Shown: piece by piece, positions 19,169-28,687 of the stretch | How the letters are laid out: every line of letters starts with the position of its first letter | Position numbering within the stretch: position 1 is the stretch's first letter | DNA from: Acinetobacter tandoii DSM 14970 = CIP 107469 | GTDB lineage: Bacteria; Pseudomonadota; Gammaproteobacteria; Pseudomonadales; Moraxellaceae | Length of the DNA stretch: 64,000 nucleotides | Direction of reading: 5' to 3' | Assembly (NCBI RefSeq): GCF_000400735.1 | Contig: NZ_KE007367.1 | Location: 197,146-261,145 of the forward strand | Notes under the pieces: model-generated | Seen by the model: only the letters and a program-made list of their open reading frames with translations | What the model was told of the DNA's origin: nothing | Databases searched by the model: none | Program-made: the position numbers and the translations under genes

Positions 19169-19918
19169 TTACTCATCTAGCTGAGCTAAAACTTCTTCTG
19201 TAAATTCAACGTTCGTATAAACGTTTTGCACATCATCTAAGTCTTCAAACATATCAATCATTTTCACGATTTTTTTCGCTTGATCGATATCAGAAATCAA
19301 TGCTTTAGTTGAAGGGTTCATCACGACTTCAGCATTGTCAGATTTTAAGCCAGCAGCAGTCAAAGCATCCTGTACATCACCAAACGATTCAGGTGTAGTA
19401 ATGACTAGGATTTCATCTTCAGTCACTTCAATATCTTCCGCACCTGCTTCTAAAGCGACATCCATAATTTTATCTTCTAAAGAAACATCTTCAAAAGTAA
19501 TTTCGCCACGTTTAGTAAACAAGAATGCCACTGAACCATTGGTACCTAAGTTACCATCAGTTTTAGAAAAACAGTGACGAACATCTGGCACAGTACGGTT
19601 TAAGTTGTCAGTCATTGTTTCTACGATGACCGCAACACCACCCACGCCATAACCTTCGTAAGTGACCTCTTTTAAATCAGCATTTTCTTCACCACCAACA
19701 CCACGCTGGATTGCACGGTTGATAGTATCACGTGTCATATTTGCGACTAATGCTTTCTCAACGACAGCACGTAAACGTGGATTAGATGCAACATCACCAC
19801 CGCCTAAACGGGCAGCTGTAACGATTTCACGAATAAATTTTGTGAATACTTTAGCGCGGCTCGCATCTTGTTTTGCTTTACGATGCTTAGTATTAGCCCA
19901 CTTGGAATGACCCGCCAT
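19169..19918 (-). CDS. yebC: YebC/PmpR family protein (TACO1 homologue)
   Basis: 249 aa. The hallmark N-terminus [19 protein letters not shown] is followed by [38 protein letters not shown] and [16 protein letters not shown]. Family members have been described as DNA-binding regulators and, more recently, as factors that relieve ribosome stalling. AAGGAG lies about 11 nt upstream of the ATG. A single-copy housekeeping-type gene. Confidence 0.93.
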   Translation of the reverse strand: MAGHSKWANTKHRKAKQDASRAKVFTKFIREIVTAARLGGGDVASNPRLRAVVEKALVANMTRDTINRAIQRGVGGEENADLKEVTYEGYGVGGVAVIVETMTDNLNRTVPDVRHCFSKTDGNLGTNGSVAFLFTKRGEITFEDVSLEDKIMDVALEAGAEDIEVTEDEILVITTPESFGDVQDALTAAGLKSDNAEVVMNPSTKALISDIDQAKKIVKMIDMFEDLDDVQNVYTNVEFTEEVLAQLDE

Positions 19919-19978
19919 GCGAAATATGCTCCTTGTAGATTGGCTTTATGCCAAATCAAATTGAGCAGATTCTACCAT

Positions 19979-20004
19979 AAGCCCTTTTTTCAGAGAAAGG
20001 GCTT
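19979..20004 (-). terminator. Hairpin after the acyltransferase gene
   Basis: AAGCCCTTT / AAAGGGCTT with an 8-nt loop, 30 bp past the acyltransferase stop and 60 bp before yebC. The U-tract is weak. Confidence 0.5.
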
Positions 20005-20034
20005 AAGTTTGAGTTTTTAAACAATTGAACGGTG

Positions 20035-20595
20035 CTATTTGGCTTCAGGAATAATAATTTCCAATCCCACATTTTCTTTATAGAGTTTTTGCATTAAAGC
20101 AAGGTCATGATGCAATTCTGTAGGGTAAATTTTGCCAAAAATACCGCCTTGCTTGGTTTGTGAATTGGCATACATTAATACAATAGGCACATTGGCAGCT
20201 TTAGCAATATGCCAAAAGCCTGTGCGGATAGGTTTGCGTGCTTCGCCATTTTTGGCTCGCGTTGCCTCAGGCGCAATCACCAAATTAAATTTTTCATGAG
20301 AGGCAAAGAGGTCGACCATTTGTCCCACAATGTCTTGGTTCGATTTGCGGTCGACAGGGATGCCACCAATCGCTTCTAACAAGGGTTTTAAAGGACCTTT
20401 GAACAATTCTTTTTTGATAAGTGTATGAATTTTAATATCGTAAATTTGGAATAAGGCAAGAGATAAAACAGCATCCATCATTGATGTGTGCTCAAAACCT
20501 ACAATTACTTGTTTGTTTTCGAGGGTATTCGGTTCTACGTGATATTGCCAGCCCGCAAGTTTAAATGCGGATTCGCCAATCATTTTTTTTAACAT
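20035..20595 (-). CDS. PlsC-type acyltransferase (1-acylglycerol-3-phosphate acyltransferase family)
   Basis: 186 aa from the ATG at 20595; the frame extends to a TTG at 20625, which is less likely. Motif I is HTSMMD (H-x4-D) in a region reading VGFEHTSMMDAVL, motif II GGIPVDRKS and motif III APEATRA (a variant of the usual EGTR), followed by PIRTGFWHIA and PIVLMYANSQ. No clear membrane segment flanks the catalytic block. It is shorter than PlsC (about 245 aa) and closer to the lysophospholipid/YihG-like small acyltransferases. The acyl acceptor is unknown. Confidence 0.8.
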   Translation of the reverse strand: MLKKMIGESAFKLAGWQYHVEPNTLENKQVIVGFEHTSMMDAVLSLALFQIYDIKIHTLIKKELFKGPLKPLLEAIGGIPVDRKSNQDIVGQMVDLFASHEKFNLVIAPEATRAKNGEARKPIRTGFWHIAKAANVPIVLMYANSQTKQGGIFGKIYPTELHHDLALMQKLYKENVGLEIIIPEAK

Positions 20596-20918
20596 AGCGG
20601 ATCTTAATGTTTTGGGATTAATCAAGCTTGCTAATGTCTGCCTATTTCAAAATAAGGTCAATGGCTGGAATGATGTAATTGCGTATATAAAATACAAATG
20701 TATATTTGAACTTTTTCTGTTTTGTAATGGTGTTGTGCTTATGCCAATAAATTAGCTTATTTATTGATTTTACTTATTAACTCATTGGAAAAAAGTCTTA
20801 ATTTATTGGAAAAATCACTATTCATTACATTTAAACCATATTAGACTTTTGTCGTAGATGAAATGGGACTTCACTAGATATCTTTCGTTTTACCAAAGCA
20901 AGTTTAGGATTGAACAAT
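20596..20918. other. A/T-rich intergenic region
   Basis: 323 bp between divergent genes. It should hold the acyltransferase promoter; I see no clear hairpin, repeat or operator. Confidence 0.4.
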
Positions 20919-21032
20919 ATGATGTATTTTTCCGCTTTTCTGTTGGTCTTTTTCTTTTTTTTATTGGTTGTCATTTGGTCTTCAATTGAGTTTTATTTAG
21001 ATTTTCGAAAAAAGAAATCGGTTAAACCTTAA
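20919..21032 (+). CDS. Possible 37-aa single-pass membrane peptide
   Basis: MMYFSAFLLVFFFFLLVVIW followed by SSIEFYLDF and a basic tail (RKKKSVKP). AGGA lies about 9 nt before the ATG. One strongly hydrophobic segment with a positive C-terminal end, the usual form of small inner-membrane peptides. No family recognised. Confidence 0.5.
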   Translation: MMYFSAFLLVFFFFLLVVIWSSIEFYLDFRKKKSVKP

Positions 21033-21163
21033 GACTATAATTAGAAAAATTTCTATTCTTAATTTTTGAGCCTTATCGTTTTGATAAGTTCCGTTGAGGG
21101 TAATTAAGTAAATTAATCGATGAGTCTTTTACAGAAGAGCATGATGCGTAGCTCTTTAAATAA

Positions 21164-21187
21164 AAAGGCTGCACATAGGCAGCCTTT
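21164..21187 (-). terminator. Terminator of the FAD oxidoreductase gene
   Basis: AAAGGCTGC / GCAGCCTTT with a 6-nt loop; on the minus strand it is followed by a U-rich run. It lies 20 bp past the oxidoreductase stop. Confidence 0.8.
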
Positions 21188-21206
21188 GAACTGATCTCAA
21201 AATGAA

Positions 21207-22625
21207 TTAAAAAGACACCATTTTCCCAGGATTAATCATGGCTCCAATGCCATACATACTTTTGGCAATTGGAATCACAATAGGTGCTAACGCACGACCC
21301 ATCGGAATATTGATGTGCTGAATTTTGGTCAGCATTTCAAAGTCATCCGATTGACCACAGAAATCGTCGGCAATGGCTTTACCGATGCGTACAGTTTGTG
21401 CCACACCATGACCACTCCAACCGTGCACCGCATAAATTGGAAATTTATTGCCAGACTTACGGCTATCGGTTGCACCATTCACGGTTAGGTCGGTTTTACC
21501 ACTCCAAACAAAGTCAATTTCAACCTGCTTTAATTGTGGGAAAACGTGTTTAATACGCCCTAGTAAATAGTCGTGTGTTTGCTGTGCATCCCAACAAGAA
21601 CCTGTGCCTTCACCCCCAAATAATAAACGGTTTTGAGAAACACCACGGTAATAGTCAATTTGGAATTGTGTGTCATAGACTGGCATATCAGTCGGGAGTA
21701 ACGCTTTCAAATCAAGTTCGAGTGGCGCTGTCGTACACACATAGGTATAAAATGGAATTGTAGTTTGTTTACGTTCTTCCAATAACGTGAAAGAAGCATG
21801 ATGTACTGCCATCACAACACTTTTACGAGCTTTAATTACGCCATTTAATGTGGTGACATAAATACCATCACCACGCTCTTGAATAGACTTTACTTCCGTT
21901 TTTTCATAAATTTTGCCACCATTTTGACAAAAACCATAAGCCAAACCGCGAGTCAATGCTAGGGGGTGAATATGACCACCGAGATGATCCAACAAGCCAC
22001 CAAAATAATTTTCAGAACGAATATGCGTACGCAATTCATCCTGACTAAGCATGGACGTATTTTTTTCTTCTAAATATTCACGTGCTTGCATACCTTCACG
22101 TAAAGCATCTAAATGTCCTGAATGAACCGCAGCCGTGATATGACCGCGTTTGCGTTGCAAATTCAGGTCATATTTTTCACTAATGCTGTCAATTAATGAC
22201 ATCGCCTCGGTGGAAGTGAAATGCCATAACTTTTTGGCATCTGCAAAACTGAAGTGCTCTGCCATGGTCTCGGCCTCCCAACGTGCCAAACCTGGAGTGA
22301 GTTGTCCACCATTACGCCCAGAAGCAGCACTACCAATGCGGTTTTTTTCAACCAGTACCGTATCTACACCTTGTTCTGCCAAATGCAGTGCGGTCGAGGT
22401 TCCTAAGAGCCCACCTCCAATTACAAGCACATCACACTCGATATTTGTATTCAGTACATCAAAAGTATGCCAATCTTGCAATGAACTTTCATAGTAGTTG
22501 GCAGGATGTTCGAACTGACCGCGTGAAGCTGCAATCCAGTTCCATTCTTTACCAGTTTGTTGATATTGGCTGGCTTTAAATGTGACATCGTTGAGTAAAA
22601 TGGGTTTAGTCACTTCGATAGACAT
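21207..22625 (-). CDS. FAD-dependent amine oxidoreductase (DadA/PuuB-like)
   Basis: 472 aa. FAD-binding Rossmann motif VLVIGGGLLGTSTALHLAE near residue 67, followed by EKNRIGSAASGRNGGQL, which matches the glycine oxidase/gamma-glutamylputrescine oxidase (PuuB) branch of the DAO family. C-terminal substrate/FAD block YAVHGWSGHGVAQT. It should oxidise an amine or amino acid to an aldehyde or keto product. Permease genes lie upstream on the same strand (33-bp gap) and an aldehyde dehydrogenase is divergent, so the cluster could carry out amine to acid conversion. No PuuA-type glutamylation enzyme is present here, so the exact pathway is open. Confidence 0.83.
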   Translation of the reverse strand: MSIEVTKPILLNDVTFKASQYQQTGKEWNWIAASRGQFEHPANYYESSLQDWHTFDVLNTNIECDVLVIGGGLLGTSTALHLAEQGVDTVLVEKNRIGSAASGRNGGQLTPGLARWEAETMAEHFSFADAKKLWHFTSTEAMSLIDSISEKYDLNLQRKRGHITAAVHSGHLDALREGMQAREYLEEKNTSMLSQDELRTHIRSENYFGGLLDHLGGHIHPLALTRGLAYGFCQNGGKIYEKTEVKSIQERGDGIYVTTLNGVIKARKSVVMAVHHASFTLLEERKQTTIPFYTYVCTTAPLELDLKALLPTDMPVYDTQFQIDYYRGVSQNRLLFGGEGTGSCWDAQQTHDYLLGRIKHVFPQLKQVEIDFVWSGKTDLTVNGATDSRKSGNKFPIYAVHGWSGHGVAQTVRIGKAIADDFCGQSDDFEMLTKIQHINIPMGRALAPIVIPIAKSMYGIGAMINPGKMVSF

Positions 22626-22658
22626 ATGGAACTCTCTTTTTAAATTTGGTAAATAAGC

Positions 22659-23984
22659 TTAAGCATTGCTCAGGACGATACTTTGTTTGCGAACTTTCTT
22701 ATACACAAACAACACGATACCCACAGTTAGCCAGCCGAGACCAAAATGTAGTGCACTGGACTCAAGATTGAGCCACATTGCAACGAGGGATAGTACTGAT
22801 AACGCGGGTAAAAAAAGATTTAAGAAGAATGATTTAAAGCCTGAACGTTGTTTTTCATGTATATAAAACTTCATAAATACAGAGAAGTTCACAGCCGTAA
22901 ATGCAATTAAGGCACCAAAACTGATTAAATTCAGAACAGTAGATAAATCTAAAAACATCGCTGTCATAGAAACCATACCGATTGTGAGCACAGAATATAA
23001 AGGAGTACCTAATTTATGGTTCACAGAACCAAAAATGCCTTTATGGAAAATACCATCGCGACCCATGATATGAATTAAGCGTGCTGCACTAGCATGAGAA
23101 GCTAATCCAGAGGCAACAGTATTCATGATTTGTCCAACCAAAAATAATGCTTGGAATAAGGCACCGCCTACATATAACGCAATTTCTGGTAAAGCCGCTT
23201 CTGGGTCTTTAAAACGGGCGTTATCAGGGAAGTAAAGCTGAATAAACCATGATGCCGAAATGAAGATGAACCCGCCCAATAATGTAGTTAACATCACCGC
23301 ACGAGGAATGGTTTTTTTCGGATCTTTAGTTTCGTGAGATAACGTTGTTACAGCATCAAAACCTAAAAATGAGAAACACAGAATAGATGCACCTGTAATT
23401 AATGGCACAATACTGGTATCACCATTAAATAATGGTTTTAAAGTTAGTACATGCTCATAGCCATTAGAACCAATGCCACTAATCACCAGATATATAAAAA
23501 CGACAAGTAAGATTAATGGTACGAATACAAAGAGGAGGGAAAGGTTTGCAAGGATATGAATTCTAAAACAATTTACTAAAGTGACCAATCCTGCCGCAAC
23601 AAATACCCATGCCGCATAAGGTATTGCTGGCATTAAGGCATGTAGATAAATTCCAGCCAATAAGGCATTAATTAAAGGCAGCAGAATGTAGTCTAATAAT
23701 GAACACCATCCAACAAAGAAACCTGCTGAATTTCCACAACTTTCAGCGGTGTAGGTATAGGCAGAACCAGGGCGCTCAGTTTGCTGGCTTAATCGGGCAT
23801 AACTGAATGCTGTGAGTAACATAGCGAAGAGGGCAAACAAGTAGGCGAGAGGAACTCGACCATTGGTAATGTCCGACACAATCCCAAAAGTGTCAAAAAC
23901 AGTCATTGGGGTCATATAAGCAATACCCACAATAATGACTTGCGCTAATGTGAGTTTGCGAATGTTAATACTGCGATTGTCCAT
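22659..23984 (-). CDS. APC superfamily amino acid/polyamine permease (441 aa)
   Basis: About 12 membrane segments. N-terminal IVGIAYMTPMTVFDTFGIV and YARLSQQTERPGSAYTYTAE are typical of the APC family's GSAY consensus motif, and SILCFSFLGFDAVTTLSHET is the conserved central segment. It resembles PuuP-like transporters. It precedes the FAD oxidoreductase with a 33-bp gap, so it likely imports that enzyme's substrate. Confidence 0.85.
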   Translation of the reverse strand: MDNRSINIRKLTLAQVIIVGIAYMTPMTVFDTFGIVSDITNGRVPLAYLFALFAMLLTAFSYARLSQQTERPGSAYTYTAESCGNSAGFFVGWCSLLDYILLPLINALLAGIYLHALMPAIPYAAWVFVAAGLVTLVNCFRIHILANLSLLFVFVPLILLVVFIYLVISGIGSNGYEHVLTLKPLFNGDTSIVPLITGASILCFSFLGFDAVTTLSHETKDPKKTIPRAVMLTTLLGGFIFISASWFIQLYFPDNARFKDPEAALPEIALYVGGALFQALFLVGQIMNTVASGLASHASAARLIHIMGRDGIFHKGIFGSVNHKLGTPLYSVLTIGMVSMTAMFLDLSTVLNLISFGALIAFTAVNFSVFMKFYIHEKQRSGFKSFFLNLFLPALSVLSLVAMWLNLESSALHFGLGWLTVGIVLFVYKKVRKQSIVLSNA

Positions 23985-24192
23985 GTATTAAAACCTGTAA
24001 ATCGTTTTAAATCATTTGGAAAAGTCATCCATGACTTAAAAAGCTGTAAATAAGGTATAAATGTCTATAGAGCGCAGTATTCAAAGAACTCATTTCTTTA
24101 GCTACCACGCTCTGAACATGTGTTTCCAACACGCTATAAAGACAAGTTTTACGGTTGAATGATGGATTTACCTTGCTTCTTATGAAGAAGAA

Positions 24193-25689
24193 TTAAGCTG
24201 CATTACGTTTTTGGCGCAGTTCAGCCGCATGTGCAATTGCATCATTTTCAGGCGCTTGTGATTTGCCATAAGGTTTTGCAATAAACATGTAGAGCAGACC
24301 ACTGATAATCACAAAAGCTAAACCAATCAGTACAATCCAACGGTCAAAGAAAGAAGGGACATCGGCAGGTTGAGCAAGTAGATAAATTGCAACTACACCA
24401 TATGCCAGAGCAAGAGCATTGATTGGCAAGCCCCAAGTACCGACACTCCACTCGCCCGCAGGTTTCCAACCTTTTAAGCGATTTTTCAGCGCAGCAAATA
24501 CAACCATTTGGAAAGAAACATAAATACCGATGACAGCAAAGGCAGTGATTCGTGCCAAGTTATCTGGTGAGAAATACACCACTACACAGAAAATTAAAGG
24601 CAATAAGCAGCTTAAAATCATTGCATTATCAGGTACATTTTGCTTCGATAATTTTGCAATCCATTTATTGCCAGGCAGCATTTGGTCGCGTGCGAACGAG
24701 AACAAAAGACGGCTTAATGCAGCTTGTAAAGACAAGATACAAGAGAGCATCGCAATAATGGCAATCACAATAAACAGATTTGCGCCATGCGTACCTAATG
24801 CATCACGTAAAATAAATGGAATAGGATCAGTTACTTGACCATTTACAATTGCTTGTAAGTTTGGTGATGCAAGTAAATAGCCTAATACTGAAACCATTGC
24901 AGAGATACAACCGAATACAATACTCAAAATCATTGCCACTGGAATTTGGCGGCTTGGATTTTTGACTTCTTCAGCGACGTTACCGCAGGCTTCAAAACCA
25001 AAGAACATGAATAAGCCAAGTAGCGAAGCAGAGAAGAAAGCTGTGGTGTATGAACCATCTTGTGCAAGAACGCCCATAGTGTCAAATACAATAGAGAACG
25101 GTTGAGCACGATGGAAAATCAATAAGTAGATCCCCAACGCGATTACACTCACTATTTCACACCAGAAACCAATTCGAGCAACACGTGCAAGGTTTTTGGT
25201 GCCAGACATATTTACAACCATACATAAGATTAACAATACGATGGTCGTGAGTAAGCAATTCATTGCTGTTGGTTCATATTGGAATAATGAGGCAACAAAT
25301 CCTGCACTATATTCAGCAATAGAAGTCACAGTTACGACCAATGCCCAAAGGTAAACCCATGCAGCCATCCATGCATATTTTCTCCCCCATAGGCGTCTAG
25401 CCCAAGGATAAAGTCCACCTGTAATAGGGTATTGTGAAGCTGTTTCACCAAATACGATTGCAACTAATAATTGACCAAAAGCAGCAATCATAATCCACCA
25501 AATTGATGGAGGGCCAGCAAGTGTAATCGCGAGGGCAAAGAGTGAGTAAACAGCAGTTAAAGGCGATAAATAGGTAAAACCAAGTGAGAAATTAGAGATC
25601 AATCCAATTGATCGTTCGAATTGTGAATTTTGGACAGACGAAGAACTCGTTTCTTGTCCTACATTTTCACCTATAGGAAGGTCATTCAT
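24193..25689 (-). CDS. APC superfamily amino acid/GABA-type permease (498 aa)
   Basis: About 12 membrane segments with QYPITGGLYPWARRLWGRKY and GLFMFFGFEACGNVAEEVKNP, close to the GABA/polyamine (Uga4/BAT1-like) APC subgroup. Divergent from the aldehyde dehydrogenase gene. AAGGA lies 7 nt before the ATG. Its first 11 codons and leader are duplicated in inverted orientation at the start of the aldehyde dehydrogenase gene. The 208-bp gap to the next permease suggests a separate transcript. Confidence 0.85.
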   Translation of the reverse strand: MNDLPIGENVGQETSSSSVQNSQFERSIGLISNFSLGFTYLSPLTAVYSLFALAITLAGPPSIWWIMIAAFGQLLVAIVFGETASQYPITGGLYPWARRLWGRKYAWMAAWVYLWALVVTVTSIAEYSAGFVASLFQYEPTAMNCLLTTIVLLILCMVVNMSGTKNLARVARIGFWCEIVSVIALGIYLLIFHRAQPFSIVFDTMGVLAQDGSYTTAFFSASLLGLFMFFGFEACGNVAEEVKNPSRQIPVAMILSIVFGCISAMVSVLGYLLASPNLQAIVNGQVTDPIPFILRDALGTHGANLFIVIAIIAMLSCILSLQAALSRLLFSFARDQMLPGNKWIAKLSKQNVPDNAMILSCLLPLIFCVVVYFSPDNLARITAFAVIGIYVSFQMVVFAALKNRLKGWKPAGEWSVGTWGLPINALALAYGVVAIYLLAQPADVPSFFDRWIVLIGLAFVIISGLLYMFIAKPYGKSQAPENDAIAHAAELRQKRNAA

Positions 25690-25710
25690 GCAATTTCCTT
25701 ATTTAGCAAT
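25654..25710 (-). repeat. Inverted duplication of gene leader, left arm
   Basis: 57 bp covering the ribosome site and first codons of the permease gene. It matches 26291-26347 read on the other strand at 49 of 57 positions. Both encode M-x-D-L-x-IGEN-x-GQ. Confidence 0.85.
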
Positions 25711-26290
25711 AAAGTTCAATACCTAAGTATTAAAATTTTCCCAATCCTGTTTTGGGAGCGTGGAATATTTTGGGTATAAAAGGTTTTCAATTTGAATCTA
25801 GAAAATTTAATCCTTTGATGAAGATCAATAAAATTTCCTGATTTTAAATGAAATCCATTTTCTATGATTTGAGGTCTAATATCATTTATTCCCTGATATT
25901 AAAGGTTCAAATCACTATACATCTACGTAGTCTAATTTGTCTTTTTTTATAATTACAAACGAGAGCCAATTTATTAATTGGAGCAGGAGCCAATTTTTTT
26001 TAAAATAATTTTTTTGCCGTATTATTATGTTGTTTTTTATATAATGTTTGTTGATTTTTTTATTTTATTTTTTTAATTAAACTTAAATAAATCAATATAT
26101 TGAAGTAAATTTACATTATGTAAAAATGTAAAGTTAAAATAAAAATGTAAAGTTAAAATGAAAAAATGTAAGTATATTAATTATAATTTTAGGATAGGTT
26201 TGTCTTAGCTTGTGTTTAAAATATTCTTGACAAAAAAAATCATAAATAATAAATAAGCAGTTGTGGTGAATAGATAGATATTTTATTTAA
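25711..26290. promoter_or_regulatory. Divergent regulatory region of the permease and aldehyde dehydrogenase genes
   Basis: 580 bp, very A/T-rich, without genes. It holds both promoters and, nearer the dehydrogenase gene, the ATGTAA repeat array listed separately. No hairpin terminator or RNA gene seen. Confidence 0.55.
26110..26171. promoter_or_regulatory. Operator-like array: TTTACAT-T-ATGTAAA palindrome plus ATGTAA direct repeats
   Basis: A perfect 7-1-7 palindrome TTTACATTATGTAAA at 26110-26124 is followed by further ATGTAA half-sites at 26126, 26145 and 26166. Two of them lie in a 19-bp unit repeated exactly in tandem (26122-26140 and 26141-26159). It is 140-200 bp upstream of the dehydrogenase gene and likely binds a regulator of the amine cluster. 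Confidence 0.5.
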
Positions 26291-26347
26291 ATTGCTGAAT
26301 AAGGAAATTGCATGACAGACCTACATATTGGTGAAAATTTAGGACAG
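26291..26347 (+). repeat. Inverted duplication of gene leader, right arm
   Basis: 57 bp spanning the AAGGAAATTGC ribosome site and first 12 codons of the aldehyde dehydrogenase gene; partner of 25654-25710. Confidence 0.85.
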
Positions 26348-27802
26348 GCGAATGGATTTGTTCAAATGCACGTTAAACAATTAAAGCATTTTATTAACGG
26401 TGAATTTGTTCAAACAACAGGGGTTGAATTCTTTGATTTAATTAGCCCTGTGAACGGTCAGATTTATGCACAATCGCCAAATGCGACACAGCAAGATGTA
26501 GATTATGCCTACGATTGCGCAAAAGCTGCATTTAAAGTTTGGAGACGTTCAACACCTTCAATGCGTCAAAAGGCATTATTGGACTTTGCTGATGCATTAG
26601 AAAAAAATGCAGAACAACTGGTAGAGACGCAAAGTATAGAAACAGGTCAGCTTAAACACATGATCGCCGCAGAAGAAATAAAAACATCTGTTGATCATAT
26701 CCGTTTTTTTGCGGGTGCGGCTCGTTGCTTAGAAGGGAAGGCAACTGCTGAGTATTTAGATGGTTTTACTTCAAGTATCCGTCGTGAACCTATTGGTGTG
26801 GTAGGCCAAGTTGCACCATGGAACTACCCATTATTAATGGCAGTTTGGAAAATTGCGCCTGCTTTAGCTGCTGGTAATACCGTTGTATTAAAGCCAAGTG
26901 ACACCACCCCAAATAGTACTTTACAACTTGCTGAAATTGCAGCTCCGTTTTTCCCTAAAGGTGCCATTAACGTCATTTTAGGTTTGGCAGATGCAGGTTC
27001 AAAAGTTGTTTCACATCCAGTACCTGCAATGGTTTCAATTACAGGTTCAGTGCGTGCAGGACTTCAAGTTGCTGCCTCTGCTGCAAGTAATTTAGCAAAA
27101 GCGCATTTGGAACTTGGTGGCAAAGCACCTGTACTGGTATTTGAAGATGCTGACTTAGAAAAAGCAACAGATGCAATCAGCGTAGCGGGTTTCTTTAATG
27201 CAGGACAAGACTGTACCGCAGCAGCACGAGTTTTAGTCCAAGAAAGTATTTTTGATGAATTTGTGGAAAAAATGGTTGCTAAAACCAAGCAAATTCATTG
27301 CGGTTTGCCAGATGACGAAACAGCTTTATTTGGCGCACTTAATAACCAACGCCAGCTTGTACATGTGAAAGGCTTTTTAGATCGCTTACCAGCGCATGCC
27401 AAAATTGTCACAGGTGGTAAACAAGTGACTCAGTACTCTGGTTTCTATTTCGAGCCGACCATCATTTGTGGTTTAGAACAGCACGATGAAGCCATTCAAA
27501 ATGAAATTTTTGGACCAATTGTGACGATTCAAACTTTCAAAGATGAAGCAGACGCATTAGACAAAGCCAATGATGTTGAATTTGGTCTTGCTTCAAGTGT
27601 TTGGACCAATGATCACAGCCGTAGTATGCGTTTTAGCCGCGATTTAGATTTTGGTACGGTTTGGGTCAATGCCCATATTCCACTTACTGCTGAAATGCCA
27701 CATGGCGGTTTTAAAAAGTCAGGTTATGGCAAAGATTTATCAAGCTACGGCTTTGAAGAATATACTCGTATTAAACATGTGATGAGTGCTTACGAAGATT
27801 AA
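26312..27802 (+). CDS. NAD(P)-dependent aldehyde dehydrogenase (aminobutyraldehyde/betaine aldehyde type)
   Basis: 496 aa. Rossmann part GVVGQVAPWNYPLLMAVWKI, catalytic Glu in HLELGGKAPVLV, catalytic Cys in NAGQDCTAAARVL, C-terminal MPHGGFKKSGYGKDLS. Closest in style to gamma-aminobutyraldehyde dehydrogenases (PatD/PuuC-like). The start at 26312 has AAGGA 7 nt upstream and gives an 18-residue N-terminal extension before the usual family start (MHVKQLKHFINGEFV, ATG at 26366); that extension comes from the inverted leader duplication shared with the divergent permease. Likely oxidises the aldehyde made by the FAD oxidoreductase. Confidence 0.88.
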   Translation: MTDLHIGENLGQANGFVQMHVKQLKHFINGEFVQTTGVEFFDLISPVNGQIYAQSPNATQQDVDYAYDCAKAAFKVWRRSTPSMRQKALLDFADALEKNAEQLVETQSIETGQLKHMIAAEEIKTSVDHIRFFAGAARCLEGKATAEYLDGFTSSIRREPIGVVGQVAPWNYPLLMAVWKIAPALAAGNTVVLKPSDTTPNSTLQLAEIAAPFFPKGAINVILGLADAGSKVVSHPVPAMVSITGSVRAGLQVAASAASNLAKAHLELGGKAPVLVFEDADLEKATDAISVAGFFNAGQDCTAAARVLVQESIFDEFVEKMVAKTKQIHCGLPDDETALFGALNNQRQLVHVKGFLDRLPAHAKIVTGGKQVTQYSGFYFEPTIICGLEQHDEAIQNEIFGPIVTIQTFKDEADALDKANDVEFGLASSVWTNDHSRSMRFSRDLDFGTVWVNAHIPLTAEMPHGGFKKSGYGKDLSSYGFEEYTRIKHVMSAYED

Positions 27803-27864
27803 TTTTCCGCATGATGCATCTGCAATCATCATTTACTAACATATTTTTTCAGAAGGGAATATAC

Positions 27865-28341
27865 ATGAAAAATATTTTACAAGCGCTTATTTTAGTTCCT
27901 GCGATGGCTGGTGTCACAGTTGTTCATGCAGCTGTACCACCTAAGCAAATCGTTACATCATATATGCAAGCTTGGAATCAACATGATGCCAACAAAGCAG
28001 CCTCTTATTTTGCTAAAGATGGTGTATTTTATGATGCTACGGTAGGCACACCACAAAAAGGGCAAGTGGCAGCACGAGATAATGTCATCAGTGTATTTAT
28101 TAATGCTGTGCCTAATTTGAAATGGGAAATGACGAGTGCTCCAATTGTGAGTAAAGATGGTATTTCTTTCCAATGGCGCTTTACAGGGAATAACACTGGT
28201 GCATGGAGCAAAGATACGCCAGCAACAAATAAGCCAATTAACTTTGAGGGTGTAAGTTTTGTTCGTGTTAAAAACGACAAAATTGTTTATCAAGGTGACT
28301 ACTACGATGCTGCTACTGTGAATAAACAGCTAGGTTGGTAA
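27865..28341 (+). CDS. Secreted SnoaL-like/NTF2-fold protein
   Basis: 158 aa from the ATG at 27865 (MKNILQALILVPAMAGVTVVHA), with AAGGGA 8 nt upstream. Sec signal peptide cleaved after VHA. The mature part, with YMQAWNQHDANKAASYFAKDG and HxxFEGVSFVRVKNDKIVYQGDYYD-like spacing, is typical of SnoaL-like polyketide cyclase/ester-cyclase NTF2 folds. These bind small molecules; the periplasmic ligand here is unknown. It follows the aldehyde dehydrogenase by about 60 bp and may be co-transcribed. Confidence 0.75.
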   Translation: MKNILQALILVPAMAGVTVVHAAVPPKQIVTSYMQAWNQHDANKAASYFAKDGVFYDATVGTPQKGQVAARDNVISVFINAVPNLKWEMTSAPIVSKDGISFQWRFTGNNTGAWSKDTPATNKPINFEGVSFVRVKNDKIVYQGDYYDAATVNKQLGW

Positions 28342-28350
28342 TTCGTTAGA

Positions 28351-28417
28351 CATAACCCAGACTCTACCGCATATCATTTATGCTCTTATGAATGAGTGAA
28401 GTTGAGTTTGGGTTATG
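28351..28417. repeat. Long inverted repeat, possible terminator or attenuator
   Basis: CATAACCCAGACTC pairs with GAGTTTGGGTTATG (13 of 14) across a 39-nt spacer, 10 bp past the NTF2-fold gene. A large-loop hairpin could end that transcript; only a short U-run follows. Confidence 0.5.
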
Positions 28418-28652
28418 TACTTTTCATGGTTATGGAATTTCATCTTTCGGACATGACACGCAATTTTTGAGTGAGAACAGGGAGTAAAAAACTAATACAG
28501 CATTTGCAAGCACTAATTAATTTAGAGCAATTCCTATACGCTATGACAAGCTCAAGCAGATCTATAAAAATTCAAAAAAACGAAGCTGTATACGATTTCA
28601 GCAAACTATGCATATGATTTAAAATAATAATTCTATCGAGGATGTGCTTTGC

Positions 28653-28658
28653 TATAAT
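28653..28658 (+). promoter_or_regulatory. Candidate -10 box (TATAAT) of the DUF2147 gene
   Basis: Perfect TATAAT 29 bp before the ATG at 28688. The matching -35 region is weak. Confidence 0.4.
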
Positions 28659-28687
28659 CCCGAGGCTTTTTAATATATGACAATTTT

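Larger units (their letters stand above)
28342..28687. other. Intergenic region with inverted repeat and -10-like element
   Basis: 346 bp. It contains the long inverted repeat 28351-28417 and a TATAAT at 28653-28658, both listed separately. Nothing else is evident. Confidence 0.5.

Noticed and set aside
26000..26200. CRISPR-like short repeats
   Set aside because: Only two exact 19-bp copies, directly abutting without spacers, and no cas genes in the window; read as an operator array.
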